From Opisthorchis felineus (Eukaryota; Platyhelminthes; Trematoda; Opisthorchiida; Opisthorchiidae): a DNA stretch of 64,000 bases. The stretch covers positions 186,001 to 250,000 of the forward strand of contig SJOL01006430.1 in NCBI GenBank assembly GCA_004794785.1. Reading direction: 5' to 3'. A program made the translations under genes and the position numbers. This document shows, one piece after another, positions 45,125 to 56,270 of this stretch. Position 1 is the stretch's first letter. Each line of letters starts with the position of its first letter. The notes under the pieces were generated by a model. That model did not search any database. It was given only the letters and a program-made list of their open reading frames with translations, and was not told the origin of the DNA.

Positions 45125-45420
45125 GCAATATCTCAACTCTCATAGCAAATGAAACATGAGGTGGCCTTTGTGCAGCACATTTCGTTGAAGGAGATCATCG
45201 TAAACCAGTGATTCAGGTGGGATTCAGTGTAGTCTCCCGTCCAAACGAGATAAGCCTGCAAATGATAGCACTTGGCCGATTTCATCCAATTTGGGTTCAA
45301 GTGGAGCATAAGGTTGACAGAAACTCGGGATTGCGCTCACCTGATGAGCCTCAGAAAGGGCAAAACCGGTTGTGGTCTGCCAAATGGTTTTCAGCAGCCT
45401 TATGGGAGGTGTGTTAAATC
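45125..45420 (+). repeat. Hammerhead-repeat copy, almost one full unit
   Basis: About 296 bp in the plus sense, from aatatctc...aacatgagg through the middle and ribozyme to cagcagccttatggg. In the ribozyme (about 45337-45379) CUGAUGA is intact but GAAA is AAAA, so inactive. Together with 44937-45117 it makes a head-to-head pair. Confidence 0.85.
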
Positions 45421-46451
45421 GGAACAACAAGGACTTTAAAAATCAGGCAGCTTTTGCATCCTCCGTGATGCATACTCCAAAGCACTTATGGAACGAACTT
45501 GCTGTTATCTTCGGTAGTAATGATAGGCACATTTAACAAAAGGACTATGTGTATGATTTTGGGCAGAGTATCACATGACTGCTTTGCCCCGCCAAAACCA
45601 TGAGGATGTATGAAAAGGTAGAAGTGCAGGCAACCTACCTGCTCGCAATAATCCAAATCCGTAAAAAGCAATATTCTGGCAGTGCATGGTCGAACACTGC
45701 ACAGTAAATTCCGTATAAACGTAAAACTAAGTGAATAAGCCCCAGCATGTAACTTAAGTAAGCAGTGTGCTGTCTGGCCCCAACAGCTGCCCATAGTAAG
45801 ACAGACATCAACGATTCAAACGAGCCTGTTGGTCCGATTAGCACCAAGCTCGGTTTTTCAGCATTGTCCCGGAACCGACGAAGAATTTTCGGGCTACATT
45901 TGGTCGCAGTTTTCGTTTATTTTATCATGGTTAAGGCCTGGAATGTGAGCTTTCCAACTCCTGCCACCTGTTACACAAACCACCGGCAGACAGTATCCCA
46001 GCTGTACCAAGGTCATCAGTCTAGCCATACGTTGCACCATGTCCAACGTCACGCAGCTGGTATCTGGTTACTTGCCCGTTCTGGCAGAAAAAATATTCTC
46101 TCACCTTACCGAAATAGGAACAACTTCCAACAAAGTACGGAAAAGCAGCTCAGGAATTCGCAGTAAAAAAATTGATATAAAGTTCAGAAATGAATTGAGG
46201 TTGACCAAGTGGGCTGCGATATAGTTTTCTCTGACCTGTGTACAGTGAAAATTAGTACAAACCTGACACCAGAATTCGAAAAATGGTCGACGGTTATGAC
46301 GAGTGAAAATAAGTGATCCGGTGAAGGTGGTTTAAGCTGTTTTCCATAACTGTTTTATTCTTGTACACTTCAAATATGAAGATGATCCGCCGAAACCCTT
46401 GTTTGCAATAAAGGAATAACACATATTTGCCAAATACTCCCAGTTGCAGGT
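45421..46451. other. No supported gene
   Basis: ORFs at 45486-45847 (minus, two frames) and 45765-46224 (plus, two frames) overlap; no persuasive exon. Confidence 0.4.
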
Positions 46452-46681
46452 CTATTTGATTTTGATAGGAGACGCAACTGAATCCAGCTGAATCTCTCGT
46501 TTAAGATGCCCATCTTCAACCAAATGTGCTGTACACACGGAAGCTTCATGTTCCATTTGCTACGATATTTGAGACATCACAATTGATTGTCCAGACGTAA
46601 CACACTACTCATAAGGCTTCTGAAAACTCTTTGAAGTGTTTTCGGCAACCTTATGAGTAGAGTGTTCCATCTGGACAATCA
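46452..46681. repeat. Hammerhead-repeat fold-back
   Basis: Minus-sense middle and end, then a hairpin. gattgtccagacgtaacaca and its continuation actactcataaggcttctga are mirrored by cggcaaccttatgagtagag and ttccatctggacaatca. The arms are about 45 bp around a short loop; no ribozyme. Confidence 0.85.
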
Positions 46682-46841
46682 CACATATTGTTCTCAAAGG
46701 GACTTTGTACGATCCGTTACATAATTACAGGATCATTCATATCTTTCTTCACTACTCAATTCTCCATGGATGAAGGTGAATTGCTTTTGGTCAGTAGAGA
46801 AACAACTCGAACTGGGGTCTCACAAGAACAGTACTTGCTCG

Positions 46842-47241
46842 TTAGATGGTATCAACACACGAAACAGTGAAAAACGGTCCCCATAACGTTATGGGACTAC
46901 CACATACTGCCATCTTGTGGCAAGGGAGAGACAGCGTTCCACTATACCTTCTGATGCTTGTGGCGTTAAGCCTGCCTTTCGCATCTCGCAATGCGTTTAT
47001 TAAATGTTCGAATAGCCTGCGACTTTCTATTCTTTCGGGACGGCCACAAACTAAGTTTTGGATCGTAGACGCTTGCAGCTTCGTGCGCTCACGGCTCTGT
47101 GTTCTTAGTCGGCTGGAGATCACCAATACATGTTGGCCAGTCCAGCACCCTCAAAGGACGGAACAAAATTTAACCTTGGACGTGAAACTCTGCGTTCCCA
47201 TTTTTGGCTGTCACCCCCTGCCTACTCAGACAGCGAGCTGA
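46842..47241. CDS. Overlapping open frames, both strands, unresolved
   Basis: Plus 131 codons (46846-47241) and minus 94 codons (46842-47126; SRERTKLQASTIQNLVCGRP, RLFEHLINALRDAKGRLNAT). Neither has clear splice borders. The minus frame looks slightly more protein-like. Confidence 0.2.
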
Positions 47242-47312
47242 AATATTATGTTTTCTGATGTCATAACGTACGTACCAGTTCAAATAACCAGTAATCTTTT
47301 CCCGAAAGAAAA

Positions 47313-47675
47313 TACTCACAAGGTTTCTGAAAACTCTTCGACAATCCACGACCGGTTTCGCCCTTCTTGGGGCTTACCAGGTAGGCGCATCCCCGGGTTT
47401 CCGTCAATCTTCAACCCAAAGCGCACGAAATTTGACTTCTACATTCACCTGCTTACCTATTTGGTTTTGACGGGGGACTCACCTGGAAACCAGCCGAATC
47501 TCTAGTTTATGATGTTCTTATGAAAATATACCGCGATATCCCGAACATCGTACCAGCTGAAACATGAGGCGGCCTTTGTGCAGCACATTCAGTTGAAGAA
47601 TATCATAAACGAGGGATTCATTTGAGTCTTCCGTGAAAACCAACTCAATATGCAAATTAGTGTATTTTCCGAAAT
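47313..47675. repeat. Hammerhead-repeat pair, minus then plus
   Basis: Minus-sense unit start with a ribozyme in which CUGAUGA is now CUGGUAA (GAAA, stem II and stem III intact), through the middle to about 47520. The plus-sense end/middle (gatatcccgaacatcgtacc to gcaaattagtgtatttt) follows. Confidence 0.85.
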
Positions 47676-49159
47676 CCAGAAATCTTATTTTGTACACTTA
47701 AGGCCATGAAAAGGCTTCCAATTCGAATGCGAATACTCATTGTTTGTGTGGGTCTTGGGTGCATTAAAAAACACGAAGTGGAAATAATTCTGAACTACAG
47801 TAGTAGCATAAGGAACTGCGCTCCAATACTCATTACCTGTCACCTTGAACTGAATCCGCTTTTGCGTGGTATCAGCGACGGAGTCATGTCGCCACTAATA
47901 CGGAGAGGAGTTCCCATGTAGCGGGGACCATACATCATATCTGCTCAGAAGAAATCACTTTCAGTCGGATACCGTTGATATGGAGTACCCTTTTGGCTTA
48001 CAAAGTGAGCAGTCGACTACCTGACACTGGTACTCAATGGCACGAGAAGACTGGGAGGGGTGAGATATTTGAACAAAACAATTAAATAATCTGAGTCTCC
48101 CATATTATCCAGAGTTGACTTCTGTTCCGTCTCCTGGTGAATTTGTAGTCCAGATCCCCGTCTGACAGAGACTGCACAGAACGAGTGGAAAAGTAGAAAC
48201 GTCTATGACCATGAAAGTGAGTTGTTGCTGCCCTGAAAGAAGATCAGATGAACGTCAGTCAGATTGCTATTCACATGCTTATTAAATGCATTCCGAACTT
48301 TATGGTGCAAAAGACGTAAAAAATCCCCCCCCAAGAGACAGCAATTTTGTTTGGCCCATTTCTCCACCTTCTGGTTTTTTGATGCTAGTTGATTGGAACA
48401 ATTCTGCTTCAAATTCTAAAATCGTTTCCAGTGGTTGCTGTCACCTGTTACTCGGTTCTACCCATCAAGACTGAAGTAAAGGTGAGGGACCTGGATGGTT
48501 CCATGATTTTTTTCCGGAGCAAATCATTTCTGACGGGGAATACACCAAAGCATATCTCAGTAAGTCAAAATCTACGTTTTTCTGATAAAAAAACCGAGGC
48601 ACCACACTTTTGTAATCCAGAAGACTTGGCTTCCCCCTAGAAGTCGGCGCATCAAAGTTGGAGAAGAAGAGGAGGACATCTTCTGAAGCACTGAGTACTC
48701 CAAGGGATCCAGAATATCTTACTAGTCACAGTCCAGTCAGTATCAACATGCTAGCAGCGTTCACCACTTAAATGAAAATCAAGATGGTGTCAGCGTGCAA
48801 CGATAGTGAGGAACAGGTGAATGTATGTTCATATGCACATATGAATGATAGTATCGCTGGAAATGAAGACCCGATGGAGTCTATCCTGATATTCACCCAC
48901 ATAGTGTGCAGCACACAGGTTGGCTCGAGCTTCCGTTGCGAAGATCGTCAGGAAATTTTCCTTTTAGTTTGATATAAATAGCCCCATACCAATTTTACCC
49001 TATTTTCCTTCAATTTAGTGAGCATTCTTATACTCAAGGGACGTGTGTGTCAGGCTGCACTAAGAGCCGTTTTCTTGTATGACTGAGACGTGGCCTCTGC
49101 GAGCAGCGAAACTGTGACGTCTTCAGGCCTTCAACAACTGTCGTCTCAGAACCACAGTT
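47676..49159. other. No supported gene
   Basis: A possible 50-nt exon (VAVTCYSVLPIKTEVK) lies on the plus strand at about 48432-48481, between cgtttccag and AAG|gtgagg. The donor is good, but the piece is too short to stand alone. A C8 run is at about 48326. Confidence 0.35.
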
Positions 49160-49722
49160 CATGTAGGACAGTACCGGCCGATCCGCAACGACGCAATTAG
49201 AAAACAAGTGTTCGGTCTTGAAACGGGGTCTTCAATCCAGCACCAAAAGCTGCGGTTGCTAGGACATGTATTGCGCGTGCTGAATCATCGTTTGTCGAAG
49301 CGAGTGCTGTTTTCCGTGCCCAATTCAGAGTGGCGCAAGCAGGCAGGTGGTCAAATTTTGACCTGGTAGAGGGGTGCGATAGTGATCACGAAAAGCCTGG
49401 ATGCTGTCGGTGCAACTTATCTTCCAGAATGGGGTCCGCATAATCCTCCCTGTGCATGGTTGGAGAGGCTGCAAGATGTAGTCACTAATCGGCATCAATG
49501 GCGTGGTTGTTGCCAGTTTCCATCCACCATCTGAATGAGTGTGTGGTATAGGCACCTCGGAATGATTGTAGTAAGCTAGCACTAAGTCCCTTACCCATCC
49601 ACTTTTATCGTTTTCTTCACAATGGGGCTTTCAAATAAATTATGATCGTGGGGGAGTAAAGCATAAGTGGAGAAAACTGATGTTCTGCTGTCGGTGATAA
49701 TGACAATGACAATGATGATGAC
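49160..49722 (+). mobile_element. RTE-like retroposon 3' tail, copy 2
   Basis: Plus strand: DAIRKQVFGLETGSSIQHQK, LRLLGHVLRVLNHRLSKRV, NSEWRKQAGGQILTW, then a stop and AVGATYLPEWGPHNPPCAW. The 3' UTR (gctagcactaagtcccttac, tgtgaagaaa on the complement) matches copy 1 and ends in an (AATGAC)/(GATGAT) run at 49697-49722. Same family as 41308-41870; dead. Confidence 0.75.
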
Positions 49723-52044
49723 CCTAATACTCAAAAATATCAAACTCGGTAGACTTATGTTTAAAGCGACGGCAATACCGGACATGTATTTGATTTCGGA
49801 CTTGAACTCACTGGAATCATTTTATTGCGATGGACGTACCTAGAGTTGTAGATTGCTTTAGTGAATAACCTATGCAACCGACGGACAGAGCAACGGAAAC
49901 CCATCTTTCAGGCGAACAACTGGCTTGTGAGTGATGCTCAGCTCTGTGCTGTCACTCACCTTGAAAGCTAAAAGTGAATCTGATCACTCGGTTCATGCAT
50001 GCATCGCCCATTTTATTTATCAAAACCTAAAAATATCAGTGGACCAGTGGTGCCTGATTATTCAATCGCTCACAAGATGCCGAACCTATATATGGATGGA
50101 TGAGAGCAAGTCAATGACTGATGACCCATCGAACCGGATATAAATCTGGAGGTAAACGCAAAATTAGGAAGTTTTCTGACAAAGCGACGAGATTACATAA
50201 GAATCTATGTGTGTTCCTGTTACCAAGATTCACCAAGTCTCACGCTTTTCATCATTTTTTACCTACCTTAAGCTCAAGCTAATCTTCCCAATCCAGTGTC
50301 TGGGTAGAGTTTGTTTAGCTGTGTGTGGGAAAAGCGCATCGTGAGGTAATACTCACAATCTTTGAGCCCATGAAACTTTACCTGTTTCTTTGGGAATCTG
50401 AAGCTCCAGAAATTTGAGCAGTTTGGACATTTGGCTTCTCGGCTGCCACATTCCTAAGCAAGTAGGTTGACATAGACTATGATTCACAGTTGTCCCGGCA
50501 CACGGCAATTACCTCAGGATAGGAGGATTACTTAATTCACAGATTTTGTGCCAAACAGAAATACAGAGGGACAAGGTAGGCGCTTTATACGTGCACTCCC
50601 AGTAATACAATCTTCCGGTAGGACAACACAGCACTATGATAAACTGCTGGTGAACGATGATTTACTCAAGAGCTGCCGATGGATGAGTCGACGCTAACAC
50701 AATAAGCATCAGGTCTTTGAGTAGCCAACCCATGGTGGCACATATTAACCGGGACAGAGTAAAACAACAACAATGACCTTACGGAATATTAGTTGCCTTG
50801 CCATAGCTAATACTACTAACGCACCTCGACTGAAATACATCTGGCTTGGTCGAAAAATTAGCTTACGCAATTTCCAGTATTCACTAGCACATCTTTGTTT
50901 TTTGTTCTTATTCAGTCTGAGATAGGGGAGATTTGCGAAAGTGATGAACATTGGGTCCATGCGCCCAAAATAAAAGGAAATACCCCATCGCAGACTGACG
51001 AAAGCTGCCTTAAAACACTAGATACCGCTAAAGTTTCATTAAGCCCCCAGTAAAAACATCTTTCAGTCCCAACACCCTTATGAGAAAACGCACCATCGAG
51101 CCACCTTAGAAACTGAGTCCTAAAGTGGAGAGTGCTGTACACTAAATTGGTTGGGCATGCGAAGTCTCATCGTTGGACTAAACGATACAGTTGGTCGATT
51201 CATCCATACGCACCTACACAGACCGGCGTAAGCTTTGGATGCACCATAGGTAATAAAAGACGATCATAACCCCAGAGTCTATGCACATTTGAGGCTGACT
51301 GGTAGCTGAGTCCCTAAATTTTGCAGACTTCTTTAGCAATATATGAACTGTGACAGAAAATTTCCCCCAACAGCGCCGTGATGTTTGGCTTCATTTAGTA
51401 CACACACAGTGCAAGGTGCTGACAACCGTGACCCAGACAATTAATCTTTTACGTCCGACTGGATAAAACCGCCCGCTCATGTTCGCTCTTCATGGTTGCT
51501 GTCACACCAAAATTCAGCCCCTTCCTAACAACCTGTACATATGTTCTTCCAGATATAAAAACGTAAAAACCACTACATGGTAAGCGAAGCAACTGGTGTG
51601 TCTGCCACTAGCTGAGAACTATTTTGTCAAGCCCTCAGGATGAATACAGAATGACATTTCTCTTCTGGTATTTTGCTTTGATATCAAAATCCGAAGTACT
51701 ACAAACTCAAAACCATGCATACTAATTTGCGATTGGTTTTTTTCGCCGATGTTATGATCGTTTGCTGTTTAGATAGGTGAAGCCTTGTGACCATAAATAC
51801 TGGTTCACTCATGGTAAAGGGGTAGTTTTCCCACGTACAATTGTTGACATCCATTGTTTTGGATAAACATGGCTTTTTTTGGCCAAGTCGTCTCTCGTTA
51901 AACGTGTAGCACAACTATGATAAATTTTTGTCATGAACCAAGCTGTAAAACCGTTTACTATTTATAATTGCCCCGCTCCACAAAACAACTCTAGGGCAGG
52001 TTGCTGAAGGGGAAAAGCTAGAGAAATATTTATCTGGAACCCAA
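49723..52044. other. No gene or repeat recognised
   Basis: Short ORFs (49931-50143 plus, 50745-51142 minus, 51699-51914 minus) lack context. Confidence 0.45.
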
Positions 52045-52590
52045 CATTGTCATCAGAGACAGTGACGTCAGTCTTGACAATGATGGTTCACTTCCGTACA
52101 AACTTCATTTAATTATAACTAAAGTCTTAGAGTGAAAACAGGAGAAAAGAGTAGGTGAAGGAGTGGACCAGGTGTTGGTCTATCGCAAGCATTCTGACGT
52201 GCCTACATCTCCAACCACTCAATCAGAAAGTCTGGAAATAAAGTGACAGCACAAACGCTACTGATATCGAATAGCCGCCATTTCCGGCAATGTCTCCAGC
52301 CAAGTGCAGAGAGGGTCGCTAGGACCTCATTTTGGAAGGCAGGCTGCACCGACAACACAAACTCTTAGTAATCTTTCATACCCTTCTGCCAAGTCAAACG
52401 TTGTCCACCTCGCAGTTCACACCATTCTGAAGGAGGTACGCCAGAACAACACTGGTCTTGGTAGACGATGTTCCAGCGTGCCTAGCACATGGTGAAGCTA
52501 CCACAGCTGACGGTGTCAGATGCTTTCTGCGACTGAAGTACCTGATGCACAACCAAATACCCGTTTTCTAATTGCCTCGTTACAGATTCC
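52045..52590 (-). mobile_element. RTE-like retroposon 3' tail, copy 3, most diverged
   Basis: The minus strand from about 52590 reads NEAIRKRVFGCASGTS and HHVLGTLEHRLPRPVLF with in-frame stops. Its UTR (agaatgcttgcgatagacc, gtacggaagtgaaccatcat) aligns with copies 1 and 2 and ends in gatgacaatg. Older than the other two. Confidence 0.65.
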
Positions 52591-52927
52591 TTGACACACC
52601 ATCTGACATCAAAAACGCTTCAGAGAGGTTTAAAAAAATGCTCTTGTTACTTTTAGTAACTTACCATTCTTCCAAAATAGCTTACTGCGTTCTCTATATC
52701 TTATCTAAAACACTTGTAAATATCGAGCAGTCAAGCGCAGTTTCCCCTCGCTTTCGAGTGCCTCCTTCAGCGACGCTTCAGTAGCCATTAAGTCACCAAC
52801 TTCGGTTAACTGATCTCATCTGTCCTCTATTTCTTGTTCGAATTTTCCAATTAACTCAGGGGGGTCATCAATTTAATTGAAAACAAATTTCGCAGAACAC
52901 CCACCGACAATTGCTAATTAATAATCA

Positions 52928-53167
52928 GTGACTCTATTGCGGGAATTTCGATCGGATCCAGAAATCTTTGCTGTGTGGGGCCTTTCTTCCCAACTGGAAC
53001 TTATCATTTTGGCGTTGAGTGGATCGTTTGAGACGAAAGTCCTAGTGTACCCAAGCTCCCAGGAATTTGATCGTATCTTCATTATCATCACCCGTTGCTT
53101 GGTATTTATCGAATTCTACGTGAGAATCATTAACAACCTGGCCAAAAATCTTACTATTCGACAGTAG
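52928..53167 (+). CDS. Weak coding-like open frame
   Basis: 79 codons on the plus strand after an acceptor-like ttaataatcag: EIFAVWGLSSQLELIILALS, then a hydrophobic stretch FIIITRCLVFIEFYVRII that could span a membrane. No partner exon and no recognised family. Confidence 0.2.
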   Translation: MTLLREFRSDPEIFAVWGLSSQLELIILALSGSFETKVLVYPSSQEFDRIFIIITRCLVFIEFYVRIINNLAKNLTIRQ

Positions 53168-53813
53168 TCTAGTTGTTCTGACTTAAACAGCTGTAGGTTA
53201 AAACAAGGTCCAAGATTTTCCGAACTTTCCAGTATCTCGTCTCCTTAGTTATGAATAGGCCGGGTTAACCATTCATACATACGGGAACGCAAATAGGTAG
53301 TCAGGGCGACATTGTCTCGTGTGTTTGGAAGCCACCATTTATATTCCGGCACATGGAGCTGGCTCTATATAGGGATTTAAACACCCTAACTATTCGGTTA
53401 TTTGGCAAGAAATATTTGTGTCATCCAGTAGCCACCTAACTTGGTGCACAAGTTGTCGGCGATAAATGTTTTCTGTCCCCATGTGATTCCGTCATCCAGT
53501 TACTGTAACGCCAAAATGCTATTCTATGGGAACAGAAGAGGGGCTGTGGTGTTCCGTTGAGCAATGTTCACATTGTCCTTCAATATTGTGCTACGGGTCG
53601 GTTTTTAAGCAATCACCGCCAATTCCACTCATTCCTTTGAGTTGATCACATCAACCTAAACAGCTTTTAAACCGATCCTTGTCAAGGCATCGAGAAACAG
53701 CAGATGATCGACCAAGCTGCGGCTGGTCTTGTCTAAATTTTGCCACCACACAGCGCACGTCATTTTAAACAGAATAATTTAGCCCGCAAGAGTAGATACT
53801 GAAAGTTACTATG

Positions 53814-54106
53814 CCAAATACACTCATTCGCATACCAAGTTGGTCTTCAGGGGAGGCTCACCTGAAACTCAGCCGAAATTCTCGTCCATGAAATTCTCCA
53901 ACCGAATGTGCTGCACAAAGGCCGTGTCATATTTCAGTTGGTATAATATTCGAGATATCGCAGACGCAACACACCATTCATAAGGTTTCCGGAAATTCTT
54001 CGACAACTTCCGACTGGTTTGGTCCTCCTTGAGGTTCAATAGGTAGGCGCAGTCATCGAGTTTCCGTCAACCTTATGTTTAACTTGAAACAAAAATTTCA
54101 CGAAAC
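53814..54106 (-). repeat. Hammerhead-repeat copy, circularly permuted
   Basis: Starts in the middle of the unit (caaatacactcattcgcata), passes its end (acgcaacacaccattcataag) and continues into the start (tccggaaattcttcgacaac ... aaccttatgtttaacttga). About 293 bp, one unit, opened at a different point. The ribozyme is decayed (CUGAUGA changed to CUAUUGA; GAAA to CAAA). Confidence 0.85.
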
Positions 54107-55211
54107 CGGCTGGCTGTAAAGGTTGATGAACTTCACATGTTTTGCGAGAAAGACTGGTCAAGTCTGCTGCAAAATGTCTAGAATTTTGTCTGGAAGTTGG
54201 TCTTTTCAAATTTTTGAAATTAAACAGGAGCCTCAAAAGACCAACCAAAACTGGTCCATTCCTAGGGCTGGTCTTTCTGGAGAAACAGGTTCACTGAATA
54301 AACCAAAAGAAACGTTATCTCAATGGTTTTGAAATTATTGATGATAGACCATGTGGCAAATCATCCTACTTTCACGTTCTAATAGAAGGGAAATTGACTA
54401 CACCTTTTGGACTACGGCTACACCGCTTTGTTCGTTGACCTGCACACTCATCATGGCAAACCTCTTTCGTTCGCTGCTAGTAAGTCACTGGCTAATTACC
54501 CCACTTTTTCTACCCAAGAAGACCATAAGTTATTGATTTCCGCAGCACTGTTCCCCGGATTCGGGGTAGTACTAACCACTATTGATCTGATATTATTATG
54601 AAAACATAGCAGGTAGTTGTGTTGTACTAAGTAGAAAGGAATCCGGGCATTTTGCCGCACTAGTCCTTACCGAGAACACTACGTTCCGAAGAGTGACGTT
54701 GGTTTTTGTGGAACGGTAAAGAAGTTTTATTCAAGCTCGTATGAAAAACAGCATTAACAATCGCAGGTTGGATAGTGGCAAAACTGTGTGTGGTACACTG
54801 TAGCAAGAGTCTACTGGCGGAATTCGCCCCTGGTCGTTGCAAAATGGGTAACCGAATCACGAGGAGAATGAAGACAACAAAAATTTAGACGATTGACAGG
54901 ATAGTACGAGTTTAAGCTAGATTTGTAATAAAAGTGCTAAAGGGTTTTATCACCGTTAGTTGGACAAGAGGTTTCATGAGTCTCTCTTGATTGCAGAGTT
55001 GCCGACTAAGTATCCATATTTTGTCTGTTATCCGATTGGTAGCAGCTACAATTGTTCCTGCTGTGGTCAGCTACTAACACCCGCTTTCTATTTTAGGGGG
55101 GAGATAATCGTGAGCGCTGTTCTCACTGTACCAGACTTTGACGAAGCCCAGTGAAGAAACCGTCGGTTTCATGTAACCAAAAAACAATCGGGGGTCTTCG
55201 ACAGATACAAT
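54107..55211. other. No gene or repeat recognised
   Basis: ORFs at 54351-54601 (plus, two frames) and 54660-54860 (minus) have no clear context. Confidence 0.45.
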
Positions 55212-55387
55212 CAGTTGCATACCAATTTGGCTTCCACGGGAGACTCACTTGAATCCCAGCCGAATCTTTCGTTTATTAGGTTCTTCTTCAACTGGATGTG
55301 CTACACCAGGCCGCCTCATATTTCAGTTAGTACGCTATTAGAGATATCGAAATGCCCTGGATAGGCGTAACACACTACTCATCAGGG
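55212..55387 (-). repeat. Hammerhead-repeat fragment
   Basis: Minus-sense middle to end (gttgcataccaatttggctt ... ggcgtaacacactactcat); no ribozyme. Confidence 0.85.
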
Positions 55388-55424
55388 AGTCTTGTTACAT
55401 TCATCCGCCTCACTCAAAGTCGTG

Positions 55425-55815
55425 TCAGCTATTTTGTTGACAATGAAGTTTTACAATATGCTCCAAGGAAGTTTGTCTTCGTTTACTGGTGAGAATTTTT
55501 ATAAAGATTTTCCAACAAGTTTGTGGATAGACTGAAGTCCTTCTCGGTGCAACACCATTGCAGCAGCTGCCTTCACTTGCCTCAGGCTTCGTCCAGTTAC
55601 ACATATCCAGATGCTTGTCCTTTTCGTCATCCTTTGGGCAACTAATGAGGTGTTCGTCTGAAACATCCCCTTTGGTTTTTGTAGCCGCATTCACTTCATC
55701 GAACCTCTGCATTAAGGATTGGTTAGACCTCCTGATCTTGTACACTGAAGCTAAAAAAGGGGAGGATGTGTCGACGTTTGGATTACAATACCAACTACGT
55801 CCTATATGCTGCTAA
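55425..55815. CDS. Overlapping open frames, both strands, unresolved
   Basis: Minus 106 codons (55425-55745; RFDEVNAATKTKGDVSDEHL, KDDEKDKHLDMCNWTKPEAS) and plus 85 codons (55558-55815). The minus frame is acidic and lysine-rich, like a linker or coiled region; an internal exon or chance. No splice sites were fixed. Confidence 0.25.
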
Positions 55816-55924
55816 CATCATAACCGACCAGGTGGCACGTGACCTTAACTTTTGCTACACGAATGATGGATAACTTCTAAGCTCTTTCCATATACACGTG
55901 GCGTTTAAAGCTGATGTTCGTCAT

Positions 55925-56270
55925 AGAGCTGTCGAGGAATTTTCAGCAACCTTATGAGTAGTGTATTACGTCCATACATGTATCGCGATATCTCAAATAT
56001 TGTACCAATTGAAACATGAGGCGGCCTGGTGCAGCACATTCAGTTGCTTAAAAGCGTCGTAAACGTGAGATTCAGCTGGGTTCCAGGTGAGTCTCCCGAA
56101 AAACCAAATTGGTTTGCAAATGAGTGTATTTCGCTGATTTCGTGCAAGTAGAACTTAAGGTTGATGGAAACTCGGGGCCTACGCCTACCTGATGAACCCC
56201 AAGAAGGGCGAAACCGGTCGTGAGCTGTCGAAGGGTTTTCAGCAACATTATGGGTAGTGTATTACGTCTA
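55925..56270 (+). repeat. Hammerhead-repeat copy, one unit flanked by its own direct repeat
   Basis: Plus sense. The segment gtcga...ttttcagcaac...tatg.gtagtgtattacgtc occurs at both ends, starts 296 bp apart, so the locus is one unit plus about 45 bp overlap. This is the clearest measure of the unit length. Confidence 0.9.
56183..56225 (+). ncRNA. Hammerhead ribozyme, one stem II pair lost
   Basis: CUGAUGA 56189-56195, GAAA 56210-56213, stem III ACC/GGU and cleavage GUC (C at 56219) are intact. Changes: the pair closing stem II is A-C instead of G-C, and stem I has one C-A mismatch. May keep weak activity. Confidence 0.6.
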
